Shown piece by piece: positions 21,798 through 30,221 of a stretch of DNA of 64,000 nucleotides; position 1 is the first letter of the stretch, and each line of letters starts with the position of its first letter. Both the position numbers and the translations under genes were made by a program. The stretch is from positions 496,001 through 560,000 of the forward strand of contig JADFCQ010000004.1 in NCBI GenBank assembly GCA_015223225.1, read 5' to 3'. The stretch comes from Acetobacteraceae bacterium H6797. GTDB taxonomy: Bacteria; Pseudomonadota; Alphaproteobacteria; Acetobacterales; Acetobacteraceae. Below the pieces are notes generated by a model, which was not told the DNA's origin, did no database searches, and saw only the letters and a program-made list of their open reading frames with translations.

Positions 21798-24086
21798 ATG
21801 ACCGAGCAGGCGCCGATCCTCTTCACGCATTGGGGGGCCTATCGCGCCACGCTGCGCGACGGGCGATTGGCGGCGCTCGAAGGGTTGGAGGGGGATAAGG
21901 ACCCCTCGCCCATCGGCCAATCCATCCCGGGCGCGCTGGTGGACCGGCTGCGCATCACCCAGCCGATGGTGCGGCAGGGCTGGCTGGAGCGGCGGGACCG
22001 TGCGGGGCGCGGCGAAGAGGCTTTCGTGCCCGTCTCCTGGGAGATGGCAACGGCGCTCGTCGCGGGCGAGCTGAAGCGCGTGCGCGAGGCGCATGGGAGT
22101 GGGGCGATTTTCGGCGGCTCCTATGGCTGGGCCAGTGCCGGGCGCTTCCATCATGCGCAGAGCCAGTTGCATCGCTTCCTGAATACCGTGGGCGGCTATG
22201 TGGCCTCGGTGAATACGCATAGCTACGCGGCGGCCGAGGTGCTGCTGCCGCGGATCATCGGCAGCCAGGACGGGCTGGTGGCGAAGCATACGCCCTGGCC
22301 GATCCTGGAGAAGCACACGAAGCTGATGGTGGCCTTCGGCGGGATGCCGCTGAAGAATACGCAGGTTTCGGCGGGCGGCGTCGGGCAGCACAATATCGCG
22401 GAGAACCTGCGCCGGTGCCGCGATGCCGGCATGGCGATGGTGAATATCAGCCCCATCCGCGAGGACGTGCCGCAGGAGATCGGCGCCGAGTGGATCGCGG
22501 TGCGGCCCAATACCGATACGGCGCTGATGTTCGGGCTGATGCACACGCTCTGGGCCGAGGGGCTGCATGACGCGGCGTTCCTCAAAAGCCATTGCGTGGG
22601 CTTCGAGAAATTCCTGCCCTATCTCACAGGCGAGAGCGACGGGCGGCCGAAGGATGCCGATTGGGCGGCAGCGATCTGCGCCATCGAGGCCGAGACGATA
22701 CGCGGCTTGGCGCGGCGGATGGCGGCGACGCGGACGATGATCGCCGTCGCCTGGTCGCTGCAACGGGCCGATCATGGCGAGCAGCCGCTTTGGGCCGCCA
22801 TCACGCTGGCCGCGATGCTGGGGCAGATCGGGCTGCCCGGCGGTGGCTTCGGCTTCGGCTATGGCGGCAGCAACCGCATCGGCAATGCGCCGCACCCCTT
22901 CTCATGGCCGGCGCTGCCGCAGGGGGAGAATGCGGTCGAGGATTACATCCCCGTCGCGCGCGTCGCGGATATGCTGCTACATCCGGGCGAAGAATATGAT
23001 TTCGACGGCGAGCGGCGGCGCTATCCGGATATCAGGCTGGTCTATTGGTGCGGGGGAAATCCCTTTCACCATCAGCAGGATCTCAACAAGCTTGCCCGCG
23101 CCTGGAAGCGGCCGGAGACGGTGATCGTGCATGAGCCATGGTGGAATGCCATGGCGCGGCAGGCGGATATCGTCCTGCCCTGCACCACCTCGGCCGAGCG
23201 GAACGACCTGGGGATCGCGACGGGCGAGGCGCATCTCTTCGCCATGCGGCAGATCATCGCGCCGGTGGCCGGAGCGCGGAGCGACTTCGACATCCTGAGC
23301 GATGTCGCGGGTGCCATGGGGCTCGGGGACGAGTTTACCGGCGGGCGCGACGAGATGGGCTGGGTGCGGCATCTCTATGCGCTGGCGCGGCAGCGGGCGG
23401 CCTCGCATGAGCTGGACCTGCCGGATTTCGAGGAATTCTGGGCGAAGGGCCATGTGCGCCTGCCGCCGCCGGTGAAGCTGAAGAGCCTCTTCGAGGATTT
23501 CCGCGCGGGGCAGCCGCTGGCCACACCCTCGGGGAAGATCGAGCTATATTCGGAGACCATTGCGGGCTTCGGCTATGCCGATTGCCCGGGCCATGCGGTC
23601 TGGCTGCCGCCCGAAGAGTGGCTGGGGGCGGAGGCGGCGCGGGATTATCCGCTGCACCTCGTCTCGAACCAGCCGCATACGCGGCTGCACAGCCAGTATG
23701 ACAATGGCGCCTATGCGCAGGGCTCGAAAATCCAGGGGCGCGAGCCAGTCTGGATCCATCCCGAGGATGCGGCGGCGCGGGGCATCGAAAATGGGATGCT
23801 AGTGAAGCTGGTGAGCGCGCGCGGGTCCTGCCTCGCCGGTGCCGTGATCACCGATGCGGTCATGAAAGGCGCCGTGCGGCTGCCGACCGGCGCCTGGTAT
23901 GATCCGGGGCCCGATGGGATGGACCTGCACGGCAATGCCAATGTGCTGACCATCGACAAGGGCACCTCCTCCCTCGCCCAGGCGCCGATCGCGCATAGCG
24001 CGCTGGTGGAGGTGCGGCCCTTCATCGGCGAGGTGCCGCCCCTGCGCGTGATGTCGCCGCCCGAGATCCTGGAGCCGCGTGGATGA
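21798..24086 (+). CDS. BisC/TorA-like molybdopterin oxidoreductase, cytoplasmic
   Basis: The 762-residue protein belongs to the DMSO-reductase superfamily, in the branch (BisC, TorA, DorA) that reduces S- or N-oxides. It lacks the N-terminal CxxC iron-sulfur motif, and S142 in NTHSYAAAEVLLP aligns with the serine molybdenum ligand of that branch. GGNPFHHQQDLNKL, EPWWNAMARQADIVLPCTT and LVSNQPHTRLHSQYDNG are typical cofactor-binding segments. No Tat signal is seen, so it is probably cytoplasmic like BisC. Its stop overlaps the CoA-transferase start (ATGA). An S/N-oxide reductase inside a CoA-transferase operon is unusual. Confidence 0.88.
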   Translation: MTEQAPILFTHWGAYRATLRDGRLAALEGLEGDKDPSPIGQSIPGALVDRLRITQPMVRQGWLERRDRAGRGEEAFVPVSWEMATALVAGELKRVREAHGSGAIFGGSYGWASAGRFHHAQSQLHRFLNTVGGYVASVNTHSYAAAEVLLPRIIGSQDGLVAKHTPWPILEKHTKLMVAFGGMPLKNTQVSAGGVGQHNIAENLRRCRDAGMAMVNISPIREDVPQEIGAEWIAVRPNTDTALMFGLMHTLWAEGLHDAAFLKSHCVGFEKFLPYLTGESDGRPKDADWAAAICAIEAETIRGLARRMAATRTMIAVAWSLQRADHGEQPLWAAITLAAMLGQIGLPGGGFGFGYGGSNRIGNAPHPFSWPALPQGENAVEDYIPVARVADMLLHPGEEYDFDGERRRYPDIRLVYWCGGNPFHHQQDLNKLARAWKRPETVIVHEPWWNAMARQADIVLPCTTSAERNDLGIATGEAHLFAMRQIIAPVAGARSDFDILSDVAGAMGLGDEFTGGRDEMGWVRHLYALARQRAASHELDLPDFEEFWAKGHVRLPPPVKLKSLFEDFRAGQPLATPSGKIELYSETIAGFGYADCPGHAVWLPPEEWLGAEAARDYPLHLVSNQPHTRLHSQYDNGAYAQGSKIQGREPVWIHPEDAAARGIENGMLVKLVSARGSCLAGAVITDAVMKGAVRLPTGAWYDPGPDGMDLHGNANVLTIDKGTSSLAQAPIAHSALVEVRPFIGEVPPLRVMSPPEILEPRG

Positions 24087-24853
24087 TCGAGAGTTTGCAG
24101 GAACTGGTCGCGCGCATTCCGGATGGCGCGATGATGGTGGTGCCGCCGGATTATGCGGGCGTGGCGATTGCCGCGACGCGGGCGCTGATCGCGCGCGGGG
24201 TGAAGGACCTTCACCTGGTGGCGAGCCCCTCCTCGGGCATTCAGGCGGATTTGCTGATCGCCGCGGGTTGCGTGAAGACCATGGAGGCGGCGGCCGTCAC
24301 GCTGGGCGAATTCGGCGTGGCGCCCGCCTTCAACGCGGCGGTGAGGAACGGCACGATCCGGATGCTGGATTCCACCTGCCCGGCCATTCATGCGGCGCTG
24401 AATGCGGGCGAGAAGGGCCTGCCCTTCATTCCCCTGCGCGGGCTGATCGGCAGCGATGTGCTGAAGCATCGGCGCGAGTGGAAGGTCACGCAAAATCCCT
24501 TTGCTGATAAGGAAGATCCGGTGGTGTTGCTGCCGGCGCTGAACCCGGATGTGGCGCTGTTCCATTCGGCCATGGCGGATTGCGAGGGCAATGTCTGGTT
24601 CGGGCGGCGGCGCGAGGTGCTGGTCATGGCGCATGCGTCGCGCAAGGTGCTGGTGACGGTGGAGAAGGTGCTCGATACCTGCTTCTTCGACCGGGAGGAG
24701 ATGGTCGCGGGCGTGCTGCCGGCCCTCTATGTCGATGCCATCGCCGTGGTGCCCAAGGGCGCCTGGCCCCTCGCACTGGACGAGGGCTATGAGGCGGATG
24801 CCGAGGCGCAGGCGGCCTATGCCAAGGGCGCGCTGACCTGGGAGATGGCGTGA
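24083..24853 (+). CDS. CoA-transferase alpha subunit (GctA/IpdA type)
   Basis: The 256-residue protein is a class I CoA-transferase-like subunit. It shows AIAATRALIARGVKDLHLVASPSS (split around 30-52), the GEFGVAPAFNAAVRNGTIR region typical of GctA/IpdA proteins, and DVALFHSAMADCEGNVWFG. With the next gene it would move CoA between carboxylic acids; IpdAB-like proteins instead hydrolyse a ring CoA ester, and that alternative stays open. It overlaps the molybdoenzyme by 4 nt. Confidence 0.85.
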   Translation: MIESLQELVARIPDGAMMVVPPDYAGVAIAATRALIARGVKDLHLVASPSSGIQADLLIAAGCVKTMEAAAVTLGEFGVAPAFNAAVRNGTIRMLDSTCPAIHAALNAGEKGLPFIPLRGLIGSDVLKHRREWKVTQNPFADKEDPVVLLPALNPDVALFHSAMADCEGNVWFGRRREVLVMAHASRKVLVTVEKVLDTCFFDREEMVAGVLPALYVDAIAVVPKGAWPLALDEGYEADAEAQAAYAKGALTWEMA

Positions 24854-25566
24854 TGGATGCAGCCCTGCTGATCGACGCCATCGCCCGCCTCATCGGCGAT
24901 GCGAAGCATGTCGCGACCGGCGCGCTGTCGCCCATTCCCACCGCTGCCGCGATGCTGGCGCGGAAGCGCTCGGGCGGGAAGATGCGCGTGACCATTCTCG
25001 GCTCGCGCCGCAACAGCCGCTACACCGACGGCGCCAAAGAACTCTTCGACAGCGCAGCGCAAGGGCGGATCGACGTGTTCTTCCTCTCGGGCGCGCAGAT
25101 CGACGGGGAGGCGAATATCAACCTCCTCAGCATCGGCGATTACGAGAGGCCGAACGTCCGCTTCTCCGGCTCTTTCGGCTCGCCCTATCTCTACATGATG
25201 GTGCCGCGCGTGATCCTCTTCCGGCCGGAGCATGATCGCCGGGCGCTGGTGCCGAAGGTGGATTTCATCAGCGCGCCGGGCTGGAGCCCGCCGGAAGTCT
25301 ATCGGCCTGGTGGCCCGATGGCGCTAGTGACCGGCAAATGCCTTTTCGACTGGAAGAAGGACGAGCGGCGTTTCGCGCTGCGCAGCGTCCATCCTGGGGA
25401 GAGCGCCGAGAGCGTCCGCGAGGCGACGGGCTTTGACTATGCCTCGCCCGAGAATGTGCCTTTCACCCCCGCCCCCGATGCGGCCCTGCGCGCGGAAATC
25501 CGTGAGCTGGTGCAGCACGAGGTGGCGGAGGTCTATCCGCGTTTCGCCGAGGAATTCGCCCTGTGA
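24853..25566 (+). CDS. CoA-transferase beta subunit (GctB/IpdB type)
   Basis: The 237-residue partner of the preceding subunit has HVATGALSPIPTAAAMLA near the N-terminus, FFLSGAQIDGEANINLLSIG in the middle and VPKVDFISAPGW, all seen in IpdB/GctB-type subunits. Its ATG overlaps the previous stop (TGATG), so the two subunits are coupled. The gap to the next gene is 39 nt. Confidence 0.85.
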   Translation: MDAALLIDAIARLIGDAKHVATGALSPIPTAAAMLARKRSGGKMRVTILGSRRNSRYTDGAKELFDSAAQGRIDVFFLSGAQIDGEANINLLSIGDYERPNVRFSGSFGSPYLYMMVPRVILFRPEHDRRALVPKVDFISAPGWSPPEVYRPGGPMALVTGKCLFDWKKDERRFALRSVHPGESAESVREATGFDYASPENVPFTPAPDAALRAEIRELVQHEVAEVYPRFAEEFAL

Positions 25567-25605
25567 CGAAGGCCTCCCTCCCCTGACCACAACACAAGGT
25601 CCGTC

Positions 25606-26382
25606 ATGACCGACAAGGACTATTGGGCGTCCAAGCGCGTCCTGATCACCGCCGGTGCCGCCGGCATCGGCCTGGCCATCGCCACCGCCTTCAAGGATCT
25701 CGGCGCCAAGGTCTGGGTCTGCGACGTCGCTGACACAGCTTTGGAGAATGCGAAATCGCTCGGCTTCCCGGCGATGAAATGCGACGTGGCCGATCCGGCG
25801 CAGGTCGATGCTTTCGTGGCGGCCGCGGTTGCCGATATGGGCGGGCTGGATTTCGTCATCAACAATGCCGGCATCGCGGGCCCCGCCGCCCCGGTCGAGG
25901 AAATCTCGACCGAGGATTGGGTGCGGACGCAGACCATCAACGTCAATGGCCAGTTCTTCGTCGCGCGCGCCACGGTGCCGCATCTGAAGAAGAATGGCTG
26001 GGGCGTGATGATCTGCATGGCCTCCGTGGCCGGCAAATACGCCTTCCCGCTGCGTTCGCCCTATGCGAGCAGCAAGGCCGCCGTCATCGCCTTCGCGCGC
26101 GGGCTTTCCGTTGAGCTCGGGCCGCATAAGATCCGCGTCAATGCCATCGCGCCGGGTGTGGTGAATGGCGAGCGCATCCGCCGGGTCTTCACCGACCGCG
26201 CGGCGACCAAGGGCATCACCTATGAGGAGATGGAGCAGATCGCGCTGCGCGCCGTCTCGCTCAAGACCGCCGTCGACCCCGAGGAGATCGCTGCTATGGT
26301 GGTCTATCTCTGCGCCCCAACCGGCCGCGCCATCACCGGGCAGGTGATGAGCATCTGCGGCGGCCTCGAATACACGGAGTGA
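25606..26382 (+). CDS. SDR-family oxidoreductase
   Basis: The 258-residue short-chain dehydrogenase has the cofactor motif TAGAAGIG, the CDVADPAQVD segment, NNAG, and the catalytic Ser and Tyr-x-x-x-Lys in ASVAGKYAFPLRSPYASSKAA. It would oxidise a 3-hydroxy group (or reduce a keto group) with NAD(P)(H). Placed directly before the BKACE gene, it probably makes the beta-keto substrate. Confidence 0.92.
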   Translation: MTDKDYWASKRVLITAGAAGIGLAIATAFKDLGAKVWVCDVADTALENAKSLGFPAMKCDVADPAQVDAFVAAAVADMGGLDFVINNAGIAGPAAPVEEISTEDWVRTQTINVNGQFFVARATVPHLKKNGWGVMICMASVAGKYAFPLRSPYASSKAAVIAFARGLSVELGPHKIRVNAIAPGVVNGERIRRVFTDRAATKGITYEEMEQIALRAVSLKTAVDPEEIAAMVVYLCAPTGRAITGQVMSICGGLEYTE

Positions 26383-26387
26383 TCGCC

Positions 26388-27323
26388 ATGGCGAAGAGCA
26401 ACCAGGTCATCATCACTTGCGCGATCACGGGCGGCACGCATACGCCGACCATGTCGCCCTATCTGCCCGTGACGCCGAGCGCGATCATCGAACAGGCGGC
26501 CGATGCCGCCGATGCGGGTGCGGCCATCGTGCATCTGCATGCGCGCGACGCGAAGACCGAGATGCCGACGGGCGATCTCGATACCTGGTTCCAGATTCTC
26601 CGCGGATTGAAGCAGCGCACCAATGCGGTGCTGAACATGACGACCGGCGGCAGCACCTATATGAGCATCGAGGACCGCCTCGCGGCCCCGCTCGCCGCCA
26701 AGCCGGAACTCTGCTCCTGCAACATGGGCTCGATGAATTTCGGCGCCTATCCCATGATTCCGAAGTTCAAGGGCAAGTGGAAGCACGACTGGGAGGAACC
26801 GTATCTGGAGGCGAGCCGGGGCGCGATCTTCCGCAATACCTTCGCGGATATCGAGACCATTCTCGACAAGCTCGGCAGCAACGGCACGCGCTTCGAGTTC
26901 GAGTGTTATGATGTCGGGCATCTCTACAACCTGGCGCATATGGTCGATCGCGGGCTGGTGAAGCTGCCTGCCTTCATCCAGCTCATCGTCGGCACGCTGG
27001 GCGGCATCGGCGCCGATCCGGAGAACCTCGTCTTCATGAAGAAGACCGCGGACAAGCTCTTCGGCGATAATTACCGCTGGTCCGTGCTGGCCGGCGGCCG
27101 CCATCAGCTGAACTTCGCGACCATGGCGGCGACCATGGGCGGCAATGTCCGCGTCGGCATGGAGGACAGCCTCTATGCCGGCAAGGGCAAGATGGCGACG
27201 AGCAATGCGGAGCAGGTGAAGATCATCCGCACCGTGCTCGAGACGCTGTCGCTGGAAGTGGCGACGCCGGATGAGGCGCGCGAGATCCTGGGCCTCAAGG
27301 GCGGGGATCAGGTCGGCTTCTGA
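26388..27323 (+). CDS. Beta-keto acid cleavage enzyme (BKACE, DUF849)
   Basis: BKACE enzymes condense a beta-keto acid with acetyl-CoA and release acetoacetate plus a new CoA ester, using a zinc ion. The 311-residue protein has ITCAITGGTHTPTMSPYLP, the zinc ligand pair in VHLHARD, TTGGSTYMSIEDRL and GGNVRVGMEDSLYAGKGKMA, all family hallmarks. The ATG at 26388 with GGAG upstream is preferred to a GTG overlapping the SDR stop. Known BKACE substrates include 3-keto-5-aminohexanoate and 3-dehydrocarnitine; the clade here cannot be set by eye. Confidence 0.93.
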   Translation: MAKSNQVIITCAITGGTHTPTMSPYLPVTPSAIIEQAADAADAGAAIVHLHARDAKTEMPTGDLDTWFQILRGLKQRTNAVLNMTTGGSTYMSIEDRLAAPLAAKPELCSCNMGSMNFGAYPMIPKFKGKWKHDWEEPYLEASRGAIFRNTFADIETILDKLGSNGTRFEFECYDVGHLYNLAHMVDRGLVKLPAFIQLIVGTLGGIGADPENLVFMKKTADKLFGDNYRWSVLAGGRHQLNFATMAATMGGNVRVGMEDSLYAGKGKMATSNAEQVKIIRTVLETLSLEVATPDEAREILGLKGGDQVGF

Positions 27324-27330
27324 GAGGGTT

Positions 27331-27352
27331 GCGGGGGAGTGAACTCCCCCGC
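27331..27352. terminator. Hairpin between convergent BKACE and acyl-CoA ligase genes
   Basis: GCGGGGGAGT and ACTCCCCCGC are perfect 10-bp arms in a 34-nt gap between two stops. No T run follows on either strand, so it may act with Rho or as an RNA 3'-end stabiliser. Confidence 0.55.
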
Positions 27353-27357
27353 CGCCG

Positions 27358-29019
27358 CTACTTGGCCCATTCCGCGAGTTGCAGGCTGCGCCAGTCGATC
27401 TTGTTGCTGCCGGAGCGCGGCAGCGCATCGACGAACTCCACGAGGCGCGGCACCTTATAGGCGGCCATGACGGTGCGGGCCCAGGCGATGAGCCCCTCCG
27501 CATCCAGCGTCTCGCCGGGCTTCACGACGACGAAGGCCTTCACCGTCTCGCCGCGATACCCATCGGGCGCGGCGATGACGCAGCATTCCCGGATCGCGGG
27601 ATGATGGTAAAGCGTCGCCTCACATTCGGCGGGCCAGACCTTGTAGCCGCTCACGCTGATCATGCGCTTCAGCCGGTCCTTGATGAAGAAATAGCCTTCC
27701 TCATCGACATAGCCCAGATCGCCGGTGCGGAGGAAACGCAGGCCGTCGCGATGGATGAAGGTTTCGGCGTCAGTCTCGGGGCGGTTCCAATAGCCGCGCA
27801 TGATTTGCGGGCCCGCGATGATGATCTCGCCGACTTCGCCGGTAGGGACTTCTTCCAGCGTTTCCGGATCGATGACGCGCGAGACGGTATCCTGAATGAC
27901 GATGCCCATGCATTGCGGCTTGGGGCGGTCAGGCGGGTTCAGATGGGTCGCCGCGATGGTCTCGCTGAGGCCGTAGCCTTCGACGAATTTCAGGCCCCAG
28001 CGCCTTTCGAGCTGGGCCGCCACGGCGCTCGGCATGGTGGAGCCGCCGCCGGTGAGGATCTTCAATTTGTCGAAGGCACGCTCATCGAAATTGGGCGAAT
28101 TCAGCACGTCCACGACCATGGTGGGCGCGGCACTCCAGAGCGTCACGCCATAGCGCATGAAGAGCGGCGAGATGAGGTCGCGGTCCCAGCGGGCCATGAT
28201 GACGACGGTAGCGCCGGAGACGATGCCTCCATTGAGAGAAACCTGCATGCCGGCGACATGGAACATCGGCATGAAGCCGGTAATCACTGTGTCGTCGTCA
28301 TAGCCATACCACTCGGCCTGGGCGATGGCGGTGAAGAGCGTGGTGCCATGCGTATGCGCGCAGGCCTTGGGCTTGCCCGTGGTGCCGGAGGTATAGGGCA
28401 TGACGCAGAGATCGTCCTGCGTCACCTCATCGGGCAGCGGGGCGCGGGTTTCGGCCAGGGCTCGCGACCAGGCGATGGCGCCCGCGGGAAGTGGGGCCGG
28501 CAGCACGCTCTCGGCCATGACGGGCGGGAGGCGGAAGGTGGTATCGGCCGGGATTTCGTCGGCATAGCTGGCGACGATCACATGAGCCAGCGGCTCGGGC
28601 ATGACACCGGCGAAGCGAGGCAGCAATTCGGCGCCGACGAAGGCCACGCGGGCTCCGCTATCGGCGCAGAGATAGGCGATCTCGCCTTCCATATTCATGG
28701 GATTCACCGGCACCACGACGGCGCCGGCGCGGGTGATCGCGTGATAGGCGGTCGCGAAATGGGGCGAGTTCTGCATGTCGAGCAGCACGCGATCCCCCCG
28801 CCGCACGCCGCAATGGTGCTGCAGGAAGGCGGCGAGGCTTTCCACGCGGCGGAGGAATTCGGCGAAGCTGAGTTCCTGGCCGTAGAAAACGAAGGCCGGG
28901 TGATGGGGGCGGCGCGTGGCGGAGAGGCGGAGCGCCTCATTCAGGCTGCGCGGCAGGGCGCCGACATGGAGCGGCACGCCGGCGGGCCAGAAGGGCGGAG
29001 GGGCCGGTCGCTCACTCAT
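27358..29019 (-). CDS. Acyl-CoA ligase (AMP-binding)
   Basis: The 553-residue ANL-family enzyme would activate a carboxylic acid to its CoA thioester with ATP. It has the P-loop YTSGTTGKPK, FVEGYGLSE(T), YWNRPETDAETF, TGDLGYVDEEGYFFIKDRLK and the catalytic Lys in RSGSNKIDWRSL. The pattern is that of medium/long-chain or aryl acyl-CoA ligases. It ends the leftward gene set; copy B of the 28-bp element lies 5 nt before its ATG. Confidence 0.92.
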   Translation of the reverse strand: MSERPAPPPFWPAGVPLHVGALPRSLNEALRLSATRRPHHPAFVFYGQELSFAEFLRRVESLAAFLQHHCGVRRGDRVLLDMQNSPHFATAYHAITRAGAVVVPVNPMNMEGEIAYLCADSGARVAFVGAELLPRFAGVMPEPLAHVIVASYADEIPADTTFRLPPVMAESVLPAPLPAGAIAWSRALAETRAPLPDEVTQDDLCVMPYTSGTTGKPKACAHTHGTTLFTAIAQAEWYGYDDDTVITGFMPMFHVAGMQVSLNGGIVSGATVVIMARWDRDLISPLFMRYGVTLWSAAPTMVVDVLNSPNFDERAFDKLKILTGGGSTMPSAVAAQLERRWGLKFVEGYGLSETIAATHLNPPDRPKPQCMGIVIQDTVSRVIDPETLEEVPTGEVGEIIIAGPQIMRGYWNRPETDAETFIHRDGLRFLRTGDLGYVDEEGYFFIKDRLKRMISVSGYKVWPAECEATLYHHPAIRECCVIAAPDGYRGETVKAFVVVKPGETLDAEGLIAWARTVMAAYKVPRLVEFVDALPRSGSNKIDWRSLQLAEWAK

Positions 29020-29024
29020 CTCGC

Positions 29025-29052
29025 ATGTTCCATCTATAGAAACGCGGTTTCA
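29025..29052 (-). promoter_or_regulatory. Operator candidate, copy B (before acyl-CoA ligase)
   Basis: Read on the minus strand it begins TGAAACCGCGTTTC and ends TATAGATGGAACAT. GAAAC-CGC-GTTTC is a perfect inverted repeat, a form typical of IclR-family operators. It lies between the hydratase stop and the ligase ATG, overlapping the likely leader. Confidence 0.7.
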
Positions 29053-29076
29053 CCAGATGAGTATCGGCCCGGCCGG

Positions 29077-29853
29077 TCAGCCTGTCCAGCGCGGAGGCCG
29101 CTTTTCGACGAAGGCGCGCGGGCCCTCCACGCGGTTGGGCGAAGCGCGCATGCGGGCATAGGCGGGCATCTCGCCGCCGCGCATCATGGCATAGGCCTCG
29201 CGCTCGGTGAGATGCGCGGTGCGGCTGACGATTTCCTTCGTCGCCGCCACGGATGTCGGCGCGGCGGCGCAGATCTGGCGGGCGAGATCGAGGGCGTTTT
29301 CGAGCACTTGGCCCGCGGGCACCACGCGGTTGACGTAGCCGTAGCGGTGCAACTCCTCAGCCGTCGCGGGGCGGCCGGTAAGGAGCAGTTCCATGGCGAT
29401 CATCGGCGGCAGGCGGCGGGGTGCGCGGATGGCCCCTCCCCCTTCGGCCACGAGGCCGTTCCTCACCTCGGGCAACACGAAGCGGGCGCCTTCGGCGGCC
29501 ACCACGAGGTCACAGGCCAAGGCGAGTTCGAAGCCGCCGCCGGCCGCCGTGCCGTTCACGGCGGCGATGACCGGCTTCACGAGGCCCCAGCGTTCGGTGA
29601 GGCCCATATAGCCGCCGGAGCCGAAGCCGTTCTCGTCATCGCGCCCGGCGACGACTTCCTTCAAGTCCCATCCGGCGGAGAAGAAGCGTTCGCCCGCGCC
29701 GGTGACGATGCAGGCCCAAAGCTCGGGATCATGCTCGTAGCGGGTGAAGGCGGCGTCGAGGCCGTCGCTCATCACCTGGTCGATGGCATTGGCCGGGGGC
29801 CGGTCCATCGTGATGACCAGGATGCGGGTATCGACGACCTCGGTATGGATCAT
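29077..29853 (-). CDS. Enoyl-CoA hydratase, CaiD-like
   Basis: The 258-residue crotonase-fold protein is most like crotonobetainyl-CoA hydratase CaiD: FFSAGWDLKE, GGGFELALACDLVVAA and VLPEVRNGLVAEGGG align with CaiD segments, and both catalytic Glu residues (in GGFE and LPE) are present. The C-terminal GPRAFVEKRPPRW also fits. It should hydrate a trans-2-enoyl-CoA. It overlaps the NTF2-like gene by 4 nt. A second CaiD-like gene lies at 48661. Confidence 0.87.
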   Translation of the reverse strand: MIHTEVVDTRILVITMDRPPANAIDQVMSDGLDAAFTRYEHDPELWACIVTGAGERFFSAGWDLKEVVAGRDDENGFGSGGYMGLTERWGLVKPVIAAVNGTAAGGGFELALACDLVVAAEGARFVLPEVRNGLVAEGGGAIRAPRRLPPMIAMELLLTGRPATAEELHRYGYVNRVVPAGQVLENALDLARQICAAAPTSVAATKEIVSRTAHLTEREAYAMMRGGEMPAYARMRASPNRVEGPRAFVEKRPPRWTG

Positions 29854-30221
29854 GCGTTGTTAAAGGCCCAGGCCTTGCAGACGATCTTCCAGCCGTCAGG
29901 GTATTTCACGAGCAGAAGTTCGTCCACATAACGGTTGGGCTTCAGCGCGTCGCGCACGCGGACATGAGCGGTGCTGGGGCTGGCGATGGTGACGCTGACC
30001 ACCTCGTCGAAGCGCGGGTCATTGCTCGCCTTGGGCGCCGGGCGATCGGCAACGCGGGCCATGTAGCTGTCGAAATCGAGTGCTGCGATCGTGCCGAGTT
30101 CGCTGGTGAAAAGCTGCGCCTGGGGATGGAAGACCTTGCGGAAGCCCTCGACGCTGCCTTCGTAGAGCGCGTCGAAATAACCCTGCACCGTGGCCAGGAC
30201 GGCGGCGGTTTCATCGCTCAT
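29850..30221 (-). CDS. NTF2/SnoaL-fold protein
   Basis: A 123-residue protein with the cone-shaped NTF2-like pattern: ATVQGYFDALYEGSVEGFRK, FHPQAQLF, and a C-terminal YVDELLLVKYPDGWKIVCKA. It resembles the lumazine-binding-like small proteins found beside catabolic genes; some are isomerases, others have no known role. It overlaps both neighbours by 4 nt, so it is part of the aminotransferase-hydratase transcript. Confidence 0.8.
   Translation of the reverse strand: MSDETAAVLATVQGYFDALYEGSVEGFRKVFHPQAQLFTSELGTIAALDFDSYMARVADRPAPKASNDPRFDEVVSVTIASPSTAHVRVRDALKPNRYVDELLLVKYPDGWKIVCKAWAFNNA

Noticed and set aside
27379-29931. 850-codon open frame opposite the acyl-CoA ligase and hydratase
   Set aside because: Antisense to two well-supported genes and without any recognisable motif.
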